Below the pieces are notes generated by a model. That model worked only from the letters and a program-made list of their open reading frames with translations. It was not told the DNA's origin and did not search any database. DNA of 64,000 nt from Apoderus coryli (taxonomy: Eukaryota; Arthropoda; Insecta; Coleoptera; Attelabidae): positions 15,727,135 to 15,791,134 of the forward strand of contig OU452202.1 in assembly GCA_911728435.2 (NCBI GenBank), in the 5' to 3' direction. This document shows, in pieces, positions 49,498 through 62,504 of this stretch. Position 1 is the first letter of the stretch. The number at the start of each line of letters is the position of its first letter. The translations under genes and the position numbers were made by a program.

Positions 49498-52400
49498 ATG
49501 GATCATCGAATATCCGTTAACGTACTATCGTTATTATTCACATGTGGTACTCTGTTGGTGGCCATGCAATTATCCGATGCCGGATTCGCCAACAGTATCA
49601 CCAGGATCACCAATAACCTGGATAAGGCATTGTTGGATTTGGATGACAGCGTCAATTATCGGAATTACACCAATGCGGCTGAAACGTATGTGAGCAATTC
49701 CAGTTTTCGATCGAAAGGTATGGCTGGATTGTATAATTTGACTACGATGTTTATGGATTTGGTGGCGCCGAAGGATATTTTGATAGATGGTAAGTGGGTA
49801 TCTTTAAATTTGGCTTGATATTAGGCTCGACATGCCATTGGATATCGATAATTCGATAAGGTTTGTTATTATATTGATTAAGGTTACTAACCTTTTAAAG
49901 TAATATTAACTATTATGGATTTGATTTTATTAAAAAAAAAATTAAATTCTTCCCACGATAATGGCAAAGATGAACCAAACCAAAAAATATTTATGGGCAC
50001 CTATTATTCTTGTTTCGAATCTAATGTTTGAATTAGATGAAAATATTTAAATAAATTTAAATCTCTATATAGGTATTATGTTAATACATGTTTCGACCTT
50101 AACTAATAACCTCATCAGTTGCACAATATATTGTATACCCGTCACGTACGACTTATATCCAAAAGTTACACATAAATTCGAAGAACCGTTCACTTTTGGT
50201 TTTAAGTGGTCCAATTTTAACAGAAAAGTGTACACGGTCGATTATGTAGTATGTACACGATTCAAGCTCTATATTTTTCTGTTAGATACGGCAAAATAAG
50301 AATATATTATTATTTTTGATCCTCGTTTACACCACTCACCTACGCCCTATGTATCTCAAAACCTAATCAGTCTAATAGTATTTTTGTACCAAATTTGTAT
50401 CGTGTATGCCATTTTTTAAAAACTGCCGGTTACGTTTCAAATTACTCAAGACCTAGTTATTTTACGTTACAACTAAAAAAAAATAATAATAATCACAAAA
50501 TAAGTATAAACTTTTGTTTTACAATATCAATTAATTAAAATGTTGGGTATTTTGCTTGTATCATTTGTAGGATGTGAGTCAGCAGACAGACTAAATATTA
50601 TTAATTTAAACGCTGTTTTGATAAAGTTTTATTTGGGTTATATACAGTACAATTAGGTACTATTAAACAAGCAAATGACGGCAAATATTTTAAAGCAATC
50701 AGTGTTACCCTGAAGAATATACTGTAAAACCTATAAAGATATACACGGTGTCCAAGCTAAGAATGGGATCTTGGAAACGGTAGGAGTTACAATGGCGGTT
50801 ATATTAGAGAAAAGTTGTACAATTTAAACACCTTTTAAATGGTGTTTTCAAAATTAAACTAACTTTAGCGGTTTTCGAGAATTTTTGAAAAAACGATTTA
50901 TTGCGATTTTAGTTTTTATTTATTTCTGACATTATTTTTCCAAATATAAAGAAATGAAAAGCACTTACTCATTGGTACTTTTTGAGGACAATAAGATAGC
51001 GTTTACAAATTGTTACTACGACGTTTCTTTTTTGAAAAACCATCAACAATTTTTTTTCAATACGGCCCTGGATTTTTTAAAATAGAGTTAAAGTCATTAT
51101 CAATTAAAACATAGGTGGTATATCACATGTAATGGTTTAAACGAGATAATGTCAGAAATAAATAAAAACTAAAATCGCAAAAAATAGTTTTTTAAAAAAT
51201 TCTCGAAAACGGCTAGAGTTAGTTTATTTTTGAAAAAATCATTTAAAAGGTGCTTAAATTGTACAACTTTTCTCTAATTTAATCGACATTGTAACATCTA
51301 CCGTTTCCAAGATTCCAATGCTATCCCATTCTTATTTTGGACACAGTGTATAACAATCATCGCCCAACTTTGAAAATCCAATGTTCTGAGCAACACGCAC
51401 TACCGGATGCTCCTGTATGGACATATTCCAGCTATTTGAAGAAAACCACGTTATTAAGTACTATAATCTATATACAGATTTAAGAACAACGATGGCATAT
51501 TCAGCAAATGAAATTCCGAATCAAAGATCGGTACCTGAAAAGACTTGATCTGTTTCAGTGTACACGGTGTAAAAATCAGATTGCCCCTGCCATCACTACA
51601 CTTATCCAATCACTGATACTGATGGAATTCGAATTTAAGATTCTCATTGGGCAAAAGAATTTTCGTAACCAGTTTGAGACTGACAAAGAAGTTTTGAACT
51701 TCGCGGACTATAATAGTGTTAATCGGGGTTAATACGGGTTCCACGGCACACAGGAATCGGTGACAATCAGAGGAGATTGGCCGGCTAGATAGGCCTCTAG
51801 GCCCCACATGCTCGTTTGCAACCTGCACTGGGATTGTATGGAAAAATGGTGTGAGAGCTTCTGAAAAATCAGGGATATTGGTAACATATTCCTAAACAGG
51901 AACATGTTACGCCAATCATAACTGGGGAATAAATTTCACCGAAGAATTGCTATTATTAAGCAGGGATCAAGTACGAAGGACCATGCGACTCCTCACAGGA
52001 CACTGCGTCCTTAGAAAATCCCGTAATAAAATGGGTTTGTATAACGGGGCTCTGAAATCAAAATGTAGATTGTCCAACGGGGCATTTTAGACAGCAAACT
52101 AAGTGTGTAGCTTTACAATGAGTCGAGGGTACAGGGTTGCTGGATTGTGTAGCATAAAGATACAGGGATTTTTCCAAGAAGTTTCTGAGGCTGCAGTAAA
52201 ACGGGAATCTCTGGGGACTTAATTTCGTGTATTTCCCAAAAATGAAACTACTATTTTAATAATCAGCTTTTGATTTGTTTTAGGTCTTTTAACGTTTAAG
52301 GACAGGAACAGCCCACCAGTCATAAACGAAGTAGACTATATGGCCATATTGAGAATGTATTGGGGCATTCTGCTAGTCGTGCTGATACTCCTCCTCATCG

Positions 52401-55400
52401 TGTTGTTGTTTCCGTTTTGCGGTTTGTGTTTCTGTTGCTGCCGGTGTTGTGGTAATTGTGGTGCACTTTCACAACCGGCCGATAAGAAACGTGATTTGTG
52501 CAAGAAAATTTTCCAAGCTACGTTACTCATTGCTCTTGGTACTGGGTTATTGTAAGTATTTCTTTTCATTTTAATGCGACTTTTAAGACTACTCGTTCCG
52601 TTTTCGTTATTTGGGTCAGACTCCACAGTATCGCAACATAATTAATGATTGTATACAAATTTTAAACTTTGTTGTAGGTTTTGCGTTGTCTGTGCCTTCG
52701 CCAGCAATCAACAACTGCAAGAAGGCATCGATAAAATTGCTGGACATGCGAAAAACAGCGTTCAGGACACCACCACATACATTAAAAGCGTTAAAAATCA
52801 AGTGTCATTCCTGCTAGTAGAAAATTTCGATGACTTCAATAAGGTTTTCAATGATACATTGGACAGTACGTTATAGTTTGAATAAATTGTATTTGCTTTT
52901 CTTAAATTGCGATTTATTGGTTTGATAGAAAGCAGTGCAACAGTCATGACACAGTTGGAAACGTATTCTAATGCCACCTCAATGCTGAGTATTGCTGCGT
53001 TTGTGAAATATACGTTGCCGAAAGTAAATACCACTTTGTATACGCTCAAAGAGGATACGAACCAATTGAGGGTATATGCGTCACAATTGAATGATGGTTA
53101 GTTTAGGTTAGTGGGTTTTTCGCCAAGCAGCAAAGTTTGAACTGTTAATTTTGTTTCAGCTGTGCGCAAAGTTAGAAAGGATCTAACCAATACGTTAAAC
53201 ACGTGTACAGTGCAAAGAACTGTGCCGATGTGTGGACAGATTATGCAGAACATTACAAGGCTTCAAACAAGTATTGATTTCAATAAGGTGAGACTTGGTT
53301 TTTAATTTTAGAACCTTTGTGTCGCGTTTTACAATAACATTATCAACTAAAACTATGCGCATCAATAAGAGGTGTTAGCTGCTTGAAGAAATCAGAGAAA
53401 TCTAATTTAAAGAATTTATTTGATTCATCTAAAGCTTGTGGTATGGGTTTTATTTATTTATTTATTCATCGACGGACAAAGTCCATTATTACAATACGGA
53501 AATAACAAAAACAAAAATCAGGCTGGACAAATACTTAGATATCTAACTAAACTAATATATCTAACTAAACTAATCGGGCAGAAAAAGTCCAGTTCCAGGT
53601 CTGAACATTCATTGGCCAAACGACATGCCATAGGAAAAAAAATTTCCCCTAGCGTAATTTTTCCGGTAATATGCCTCATGAGACACATGAGTCGCCCTAA
53701 CAATATTCAAGATCTTTAATCACTGCCAAAGAATACATATAATCAAAATTATGTTAGTCTACCATCCCGGCACTCTCAAGCTTATGAACGAGAGTCGGTA
53801 TATAATGTAATCTAATAATTTGTCACCAAATATCCCACCAATACTTACTTTACCCTATTTTTTAATGTATCACTTGAATTTTTTCATGCAGTACGTTGAT
53901 AGGTATTTCCCAAGGGTGAGTTTAGTTTTTTTTTAATTAATATTGTTTTCCTTTTTGTAAATCAAATTATGAACTCTTCTATGTGAAATATGTTTGATTA
54001 GTTGCCAGATCTCAGTAACGATATTAAGCAATACGATGAGTTGCCATTATCCGACATCCAAGAAGCAGCAAGTGGGGGTACACAGAGATTAGACGAGATT
54101 CGACAAAAGATTAATGAAACATTGGATTCAGCATTGGGAAATGCCAAAGATACTGTTTATTCTGCAAGTATGCGGTTTTAAAATAAAATTAAGGTAATTT
54201 TAAGTAATTTTGGAATTGTATTTTAGAATCCACAATCGGAACGAATATGGATAATGTTACTAGTATATTGAAGGAGTTAAATGATCAAATTGAGCAAAAT
54301 GCCTATCCACATATCGATACAGCTAGAAGTTATATTAATGACTATTCGCCGTACAGGTTTGTTGTATATAGTTTTATTTCATTTTCATACATTTGAATTT
54401 ATTCACGGTGATCAATTATTGACCAGGCGTTCGTTGTATTGAATGTTTTCATGGTCATAGTAGACTTCGAAAAATACATTTTCATTATTTCGTGCTACCG
54501 ACCTTTTGATCCATCTCTTTCGGAAATAACAGATCGCCTAGCCACAGCCTTCTTTAGACAAGCCATGGCAACACCGCAATACGGTTAGTAAACTGTCTAC
54601 TATACATACTCGGCCGGTGAGCTGTCGCAACGAAACTATTTCGTAACATAGAATGCTATTTTTTTTTGTATATATTCCAGTTATTAGAAACATTACTTTT
54701 ACTTAAATTTAAAAGAAGATCTTCGAAACTTGCAATTAAATCGGCTAAATTTGGAAAAGTGGATGGTTACGCATGGTGTTTAGGTTTATAGGGAATTCTT
54801 GTTAAAGTTCCATCCGGTAGAATTTGTCTTTCAGGAAAGTGTTTACAACAAACTACGGGTTAAAATTAGCTCATTTGTGATTTTTTTTTTTTAATTTTCA
54901 TCTTTGGGAAATAGAATAAGAATTAGACCGCGTATTGCAAATGTTATAATGTAAACACAAACAATAGACCTGAATTCGACGTTGCCAAATATATTAGTTC
55001 ATGCTTTGTCTAAAGAAGGCTGTGGCCTAGCATGTGTTACCTTTTCAACTATCACCAATGCAGTAAACATTTAAAATAGCTGCAAATGCCTCCATCTCGG
55101 TCGGTCGTTTGCGATCTGCTCCCAGTTATTCTTCACATCTAAGCCACACTTCTTCATGTTGGTTTTAAGAACATCCTTGTATCACTTTTGCTGGCCTACC
55201 TGATTTATTGACAGAACCTTTGGCTGTGAATAAAGGATTCTCTGGTGCCTGATAATCATCGCCCCAATGCTAGTTGCTGCTCTTTATTCGTCGATCCTGC
55301 CATTTAATTCCAAGAATTCTTCTAAGACATATTTGATGGTACTTTTCAAGAGTTTTAAATGCCTCATCATTTGTTAACATAACACATTTCAAATAACTAA

Positions 55401-58400
55401 TGCTACACCGAAGATTAATCTCCAATAAATAGTAAATACACTGTACAGTGTTTGCAGTTTCATGATGTCTAAACCTTTGGAACTAAAACAAATTTAAACA
55501 CCGCAAATTTTGCAAAACTGTTATTCACATTGTTAGACCTGTTTTTGGTTAAAAAAAAAAAATTAAAAATATAATAATCGATAAATCAAACGACGCGCGA
55601 CGTCTGCTCCACAAAATTCTTCATATATATGAGTTCGGGAAGCGGTGTTGCCAGACATGTTTCGGAACATCTATTATTAAAAGTTATGATTTACAAAAGA
55701 AAACTTTGAACAATATGTGTTGATAGTTTTAAGAGATTAGTGTGATTTGCTGTCCACTTTTTTTTTATATGTCATAAGAAAAAGTTTTTTTCACAAAATG
55801 CTTAGAGATATGTCCATGTTTAATGTATGCCTCAACATGACTGCGCGAGTTTGTATTTCGTGTCCTGATAATGGAAAAATGTCTGGCAATACCCCGTCTC
55901 GAACTTAAATATATATATGAAGAATTTTGTGGAACAGACGTCGTTTGATTTGTCGATACATCCAGCTCCTCTTTGATATGGATTACTTCAAGAAATATAA
56001 TAATATACTAGGTTTTTGATACTTCAATTTGTATAATTTCTCCTTCAGATATTATGTTGGTTTGGCTGTTAGTTGTGTCCTGTTGCTTATCACCATTTGT
56101 ATAGTTTTGGGTTTAGTTTGTGGTATATGTGGCAAACGACCTGATGGTTATACTGATAATTGCTGTAATAAAGGAGCTGGCAGTCAATTTTTAATTTGGT
56201 AAGTTTTGTGTCTTTCAGAAATTAAAATAGTAATAATAATAAATGTATTTTCAGTTCTGTGATGATAATCTTCACTTTTGGTGCTATTATCGCTCTCATC
56301 GCTGTGGTCACCTTCATTTTGGGTGTGGCATCACAGCGCGCCATCTGTTATCCACTTCGCAATCCAGACCAATCGAACATTATGGATTTAATTGATCAGT
56401 ATGTCTATATCGATGCTGAAACGAAGGTTTCCGACATTCTTATCAATTGTTACAAGAACAAGAGCGCCTACGAAACGTTTAATCTACACACTCGATTCAA
56501 TATCAAAGAGATACAAGACAAATTCCAGATTGACGAGTATCTGAATAAATTGGATTTGGATGGGGTGATTGGGAGCAATTTTGTGTTGTTGAGCGATACT
56601 GATATTGAAAATTTGCGCAAGTTGAAGACTTTTGATATCAGCAATAGTCTGGATAAGTTTACTGACGAGGTGAGTGTTGCTTTTATGCTGATTCCATTTG
56701 CTAAATTGTCTTGTTTTTTGATTTTTTTAAAATCATTTATTACACATCCTCATTCTAACTTCAAACATTGTAATCGAAAAAATGGAAATTCTTCTTTAAT
56801 ATTGTCATATTTGGTTTTAACGTGAAGTATGAGGGATATTGTAACGCCGAATATCGGGTTTAAAATTAACGCAGCACTAAAATTTGTCACAATTTCAAAG
56901 TTATTTTTCTCGCAAATTGCTGAATCGATTTGGACATTTTTTTGTAGCTGAAATCTTTAGGAATGATTTTTCATTGGGAGCGAAGTGTGCGGCATAATAT
57001 AGTATTTGTTTCCATTTGTATTTACAGGATGTTTTAAAAGAAAAATGTTTGATGCCTAATTTTTTTGGCAAAATCGATTAGCTAGTTTTTGAGAAATGAA
57101 CAAAAAAGTTAATTTGACCACTAAATTTGCACACCCTGTATCTCGATAACGAGGTATTTGCGACATGGGTTCAATGGCAAAAAATGCTTAAATTACTTTC
57201 AGGAATCTCCAGTCTTCGTTTGTTGCATCCATAATGAATCACCCTGTATAATTATTGTCAAGTATTGTGTTGTCATAGAAACGAAAAAAAAAGTTTAATT
57301 TTAATTAAGTTTTTAAATAAAGAATTTGAATAAATATGCGCTTCGATCAACATCAATTTCGTAAACTCATCAAGTAAATTTTTCAAATGATAAAGGCATT
57401 TTAGTTTAAAGAAAGAATTTCGATACACAACATTACAATGACAATACAAGATTTCGCGCCTTCTCTACCCATGCAATATTTTCGTTATTTATAGCAAGAT
57501 TTCTATTAATTTAGTTATGTTATGGAAAGGTATCAAGCTGTTGTGTTATACATATATATTTATATTCTTTGTATTGATACTTTTGTGTAATTGCTCTGTA
57601 AATGGAAATATTCTGTTGAGCAATTAAGCATTTATTATTATTATTATAACTCTGCCTTGTCAAAAATAGTTTTAAAATTGAGACTCTTACGGAGGCAGTT
57701 AACTTCTAATAGTCCGCTTTATTTGGTATAGCCTGTATAGTTGTGAATAGTTTGGTATTTTTACAATATTTTTCTTTTCAGTTGAAGGATAATTTCACCA
57801 ATTTCAGTTTAGACGATTTGTCGAATGAATTGGAACAGTTAATATTGAATATATCAGAACGATACGATTCGGATTTGGGGGCTATTGTCAGTGAGTTAAA
57901 ATTGAGTTTGTTGCATTTAAACACGTACAATGAGAAGTTGTTGAAACCAATGAAATTGAAGGCAGAATCTGCAATGGTAGGTGTACTTTTTCTGTATTTA
58001 AACCATTGGTAAAATTATCTAAAAACAAAACACTTTTGGTTTTACTACAATAAACCATGTAAAAAATTAAATTAAATTTATTATTTCAGAATGCCGCTAG
58101 AGATATTGATAATGAACTGAAAATGAACCAAAGCTCATTTAGTGATGCCATAGAAGTGTTAATTAGTGAAATTAATGATGCTCAAATTAAGTTAAACACA
58201 ACTGGAAATAATGAATTGAAAAGGGTACAGTATTTTGCTTAATTGTTGGGTTTTTAAAAATATCGTTGTTTTTTTTTTCTTTTTTTGTATTTTAGATTGC
58301 GGAAGGTTTTAAGGATACTGTTAGGAATTTAGTGAATAGTTATATTTATCGTGTTGGTAATTATACCCAATACGAAATAGGAAAATGTGAACCGTTGTCG

Positions 58401-61400
58401 AATGCCATTAATGCCACTTTGATAGCCACTTGCGAGAAAATCTTATTGCCATGGGTAAGAAATAACCTGCATTTTTTTTAAATCATTTATTTCGAAAATT
58501 ACGTCGTTTCGATTTCGAAAAAAGAAGGAGATTCCGCATTGATTCTTGGTAAAGTATTACAAGGGAGAACTTTTCACAGTTTAAATATTTTTACACAAAA
58601 TATAGTTTTATAGTGTCTTTGAAAGGAAATTTTTGATTCTTTATTTATTTGTTTTATCTTCTTTATTTAAAATTTTCAAATAGCAGTGGGGGTCGAGTGT
58701 TACATTATTTGGAAGTATTTTTTATCTGCTTTACAGCGATATGTGACTTTTGATATTTACCTCCATAATTCTCGAGAAAATTGCGTTTAAAATTTCACCA
58801 GTTAGGTAGTTGGAACCTATAACTCTTAATAGAATAGGCTTGGTGAGACACCCGATGAAACGCTGGAAAAATAATGCAGACACGACCAAGTAACGAACTT
58901 AATTTTAGTGAGAACGAACGCCGAGAACCACACATCGATATCTTGAACAGTTTAAAAGATGCAAGGGGGTTTGAGTTTTGTACGTTTCTGACTCACTCCC
59001 TAACTGGTTTAATTATAAATATTTTTTTCTGTAAAAGCTTCATTAAGGCACATTTTTGAAAGAATTCCAATGGCGTTTTTGAAGTTGTGATATTAACTTT
59101 GTATTTGTTCTTAGTAATAAATAAGCTATGTGTTTTTTTAGAATGGATTTTGGTTTAGTATATTGTGCTCATTAATCCTATTCCTGCCAACCATTGTGAT
59201 TGCAGTTAAGTTGGCGACACTGTATCAGAAGTATAAAAATTATGGGCCATACATTGAGACGTATGTATCATAATAATCATCATGATTTTATATATATTTT
59301 AATTCATTCATTCTTGATCATAAAAAAACTTCAAAGTTTTTCATAAAACGCACACGAAAAAAACATACTTGCACGGTTTTTTTTATGTTTTCGTTATTTC
59401 GCCTTTTACGTTTCTTGTTTTGTTTTTGTAAATGTTAAGTTGTTGGATTTTGTTCTTTTTGCAGTGAATATTTGTATGATGCGTATGCAGATCGTGGCGA
59501 TAGTATTCCCCTGAACAGGTAATACTTAGTTTTCCGGTAAAGTAAAATGCATGCGAATTTTTGGTTTGGGTACTTGGTTTATGTATTGATAGCATATTGA
59601 TTTACTTATTATTTCCAGGTTTTCGTTTTTTTTCTACTAACAATTTGAATTATACAGCAATAGATTTCAGTGGCTCCTTTGATTTATTTTCGATATCTTT
59701 TTGGGCTCATATTGAACTTAAATTTATTATTTGTATGTTGCACGTGGAATTTATGCGGGGTTAAGATCTTATATTCTTTATTTTCCGCTCAGGGCTTCCG
59801 TATTTTTAAGCAAAACACTAATTTTATCAGGATAACATCTGCTAATTTAAAAAAATCAAATTCAAGCCTTTGGGCTGATCTACACAAAATCTGTTAATTA
59901 ATATGAGTGAAAGATGGTGTAAAGACTATAATGGCGCTGGCATGAAGTTTGAGGAATAACAATTTTGTGATTGCCCGTCTTAAAGAACGGTTAGCGGCGG
60001 ACTGTAGTTGATGGACGGAAGCATTGTCTTAATACATTTCTTCCCCTCAGTTTGCTTGTGTTATTAATAATTAACTAGTTTGTAGAATTAGAAGTCTGTA
60101 ATGTACGGTCTTTTAGAATAATTTTAGTCATTTCTTTTTGTGCTTTGTGTGATAAAATTTTAACTAAATTTGTACTCCACATTTTAGTAGTGCTTTTCCT
60201 TTAATCGATAGGTACTAAACACATCTTGACATACGGGGTGCGTAAATTAATTAATGATGTTTTTAACATTAACTCCCTCAGAATAACTTCATACGTTTCT
60301 ATCACTGTTCGTAGCAGTGTTTAAACACTGATACAGGATTAGCCGTTGGTATGATTTTTAAATCTCGATAAGACGAAAAAGTCGCAATCACTCAAGTCTG
60401 GTGAACAAGAGGAGACCAAAACCCGTTTATTGAAAATGTTGTGAGCGTTTTGCGAAGTTTCTTAATAAACTCAAGGTAAAATTGTTGATTTTTTGTGGAT
60501 GATTTATTTCTTTGCCAAAAAAGTAATACATCATGCTTGTCGATCTTTGGTAGGCATTTAGGTTCAAAATGCGTGGCTCTGCACCGGAACCGTCGACTGC
60601 GACCACCGAGGGTCTATTGAGGGTCATACCTATTTATATTTCTTAATGAAGTCGATTATTTGTCGATCTTTGACTGCATTGTGCATTTTTGTTGTTTGGA
60701 CTTTAGACTGAAATGTGCTTTTCCATACTTAGTTGCTCCTTAGTCACACCAAACTCTCGTTATCCAAAGTATAAATGCAGCAGTCTTTCCTAATGCAATT
60801 TTGTTCCTGCGAAAGTTTAATGGGAACCATTTGGAAGCAAAGTTTTAATCATTGGCCAAAATTGATGGACAGTAATGTCTAATACGACTGCTCCTCTAGC
60901 ACTCTGTAGTATTTTGTTATGGGATAATCTGAACGAAACAGATCCGAGATTTGTCGAAATTTTGTTTCTTAACACATACTGCATCCATAGGTCTGCTAAT
61001 GTTTTTGTTGCACTGTGCCCAAGTCTGAAGCAAAATTTACATGAAGTCGATTATTGTCGATCTTTGAGTGCATTGTCCATGTTTGTTGTTTGGACTTTAG
61101 ACTGACATGTGCTTTTCCATACTGTGACGCTTAGTTTTTTAATCACAACAAACTCTCGTCAGCAAAGAGTAACTGCAGCAGTCCTTCCTAATGTACTTTT
61201 CTTCCTGCGAAAGTTTATTGGAAACTATTTAGAATCAATTTTTTTATTCCCAATTCATTGGCCAAAATTGATGGACAGTAATGTCCTCTAGTACTCTGTA
61301 GTATCATGTTATGGGATAATCTGAACGAAACAGATCCAGGATTTGTCAAAATCTTGGTTCCTAACGAAATACTGCTAAAGTTTCGCTAAGGTTTTTGTTG

Positions 61401-62149
61401 CACTGTGCCCAAGTCTGAAGCAAAACTTACATGTACACTATATCATTACTTAATTTACAAACTTCATCTATTTTTTAAATTCTCCCTACGTAGTGTTTGT
61501 GGGTATTAACTTCATATAATTTCTTTTTACAGTCGTGGTGGTAAACGGAACAAAAAGAAAACTAAAAAGTCAAAAAAGTACGATGAACGTCCAACAAATC
61601 CAAATGGGGAAGTCGTTGCTAGAGAATATGCTAGTGGATCACATCCACCTGATAACAGATATGCCGATATAGCACCAAAGTAGGTCAAAATGATATTCAT
61701 TTCTTAAATAATCTTTTTTCTGAGTGAGTTTTCCGACGTTTTGCTGACAATAGTGGTGGGAAACCTTTCAGGAGTTGCTGTGTTGTGCACCGGAGAGTTT
61801 CTCTTGATAAAACGGTTTATATAGTTTTTTTTTCGGTGCTTGAGAATTTGTGATGGCTTAATAATTTTCTAACGACAGAAGAGCTCACGCAACCAAAGTC
61901 TTGTATAAATACTCCTCAAGATTCCGGCCATATATGTCAACAAAACGGCGCGAACAAAACTCTATAAGATGACAGGCTGTTAACCTGAGAAACACATACA
62001 ATTACGCAATGGCAATTTCATTGGTTTAAACATTTTATTTCCGTAGGTCTTTGGGGCACTATTACGCCGGAAATTACAATTACCGTAACGGTTTTCCTAG
62101 AAATTCTTATCAAAATAATAACGATTATGTTTCGTCTACACGTTTTTAA
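49498..62149 (+). CDS. Prominin-family five-span membrane glycoprotein, isoform with short tail
   Basis: Prominins are pentaspan cholesterol-binding glycoproteins of plasma-membrane protrusions. Exons: 49498-49789, 52284-52551, 52678-52865, 52929-53096, 53160-53287, 53892-53915, 54002-54167, 54227-54356, 56049-56198, 56255-56669, 57782-57976, 58090-58224, 58296-58454, 59142-59260, 59465-59518, 61533-61679, 62047-62149. All are GT-AG and phase-consistent, 946 residues. Signal peptide 1-26. Helix 1 about 124-145, followed by the family's Cys-rich loop (CGLCFCCCRCCGNC). Helix 2 about 172-195, large extracellular loop 1 with N-glycosylation sites (NVT, NIT), helix 3 about 456-480, helix 4 about 505-530, loop 2 with ICYPLRNP and NCYKNKSAYE, helix 5 about 807-830, then a basic cytoplasmic tail (KRNKKKTKKSKK). 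Whether it is the prominin or prominin-like orthologue is not settled. AATAAA at 62370-62375. Confidence 0.92.
50742..51350. mobile_element. Long-TIR MITE, complete copy, in a prominin intron
   Basis: Arms of about 190-200 bp: the left begins TACACGGTGTCCAAGCTAAG and runs to TTTATTTCTGACATT (about 50935). The right begins AATGTCAGAAATAAATAAAA (about 51148) and ends TTGGACACAGTGTA. Same family as 37431-37809. Non-coding interior of about 200 bp. Confidence 0.85.
51930..52085 (+). pseudogene. LINE RNase H-domain relic
   Basis: The frame reads LSRDQVRRTMRLLTGHC then VLRKSRNKMGLYNGALKSKC, matching the TGHC-LRKHL-KMGL-C pattern at the end of the RNase H domain of jockey-type LINE ORF2. It ends at a stop near 52090, and no other part of the LINE is visible. 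It lies in the first prominin intron. Confidence 0.6.
53440..53720 (-). repeat. Probable interspersed-repeat fragment in a prominin intron
   Basis: A GC-richer block with (TTTA)n at one edge and an open minus frame (GKITLGEIFFPMACRLANEC). A direct repeat TATCTAACTAAACTAATA occurs twice near 53537-53575. It resembles a LINE or SINE tail, but no family could be assigned. Confidence 0.35.
54537..55031. mobile_element. MITE-like element with 25-bp TIRs
   Basis: The left end GCCTAGCCACAGCCTTCTTT and the inverted right end AAAGAAGGCTGTGGCCTAGC are complementary apart from one base, with TAGACAA continuing the match. The interior is AT-rich and non-coding. It lies in the prominin intron between 54356 and 56049. 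Confidence 0.75.
55578..55956. mobile_element. MITE with about 80-bp TIRs
   Basis: Arms 55578-55658 and about 55878-55956 share TCGATAAATCAAACGACG, CCACAAAATTCTTCATATAT and TTGCCAGACAT as inverted copies, with small indels in the left arm. The interior is non-coding. Same intron as the 54537 element. Confidence 0.85.
56823..57740. other. Prominin intron with repeat remnants
   Basis: Contains TTTACAGGATGTTTTAAAAG (near 57025) and TGCACACCCTGTATCTCG (57128 on) plus AATCACCCTGTATAAT (57236 on), the kind of CAGG-GT/ACCCTG-type tips left by mariner-like elements, but no complete pair was established. No exon was found between 56669 and 57782. Confidence 0.4.
60290..60640 (-). pseudogene. Possible mariner-type transposase relic
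   Basis: On the minus strand short phrases such as TGFGLLLFTRL and a nearby FFVL-like stretch recall the SPDL-DFFLFP region of mariner-type transposases, but frames shift repeatedly. It lies immediately before the tandem duplication at 60648. Low certainty. Confidence 0.25.
60648..61435. repeat. Tandem duplication, two units of about 393 bp, in the last large prominin intron
   Basis: GAAGTCGATTAT marks both unit starts (60647 and 61041). TGTTGTTTGGACTTTAGACT, CCAAAATTGATGGACAGTAA, TTATGGGATAATCTGAACGA and TTTTTGTTGCACTGTGCCCA recur in the same order in each. The units differ by point changes and small indels. No intact frame. Confidence 0.85.
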
Positions 62150-62504
62150 TTAATTGTCTTTGTGTTTTAATTATTTTATTTATTGTTTCTATTGTTTAGT
62201 TGTTTTGTGCTTTAACATACACTTATTTAGACAGTTATTGGTTTAGAGATTAATTTCACCGTCAAACTGCTTCTGAGCTGATTTTTTCTCCATATTACCG
62301 GTTAGATACTCTGGTTGGGAGTCATGGTTAAAAGGGAAACTATTCCCCAATATATTCATATTTATTTTAAATAAAATCAGGGGCCGTATAATTTTTGTTT
62401 TAATATTTTGAATCTGTAAAATTTGTTTGAACTGTTACTTGTTGCTTTTTGTCGCATTTGTGTCTATTTTGTCTTAGTGTTTTTGTTTTGTGCCTTACTT
62501 GTAG

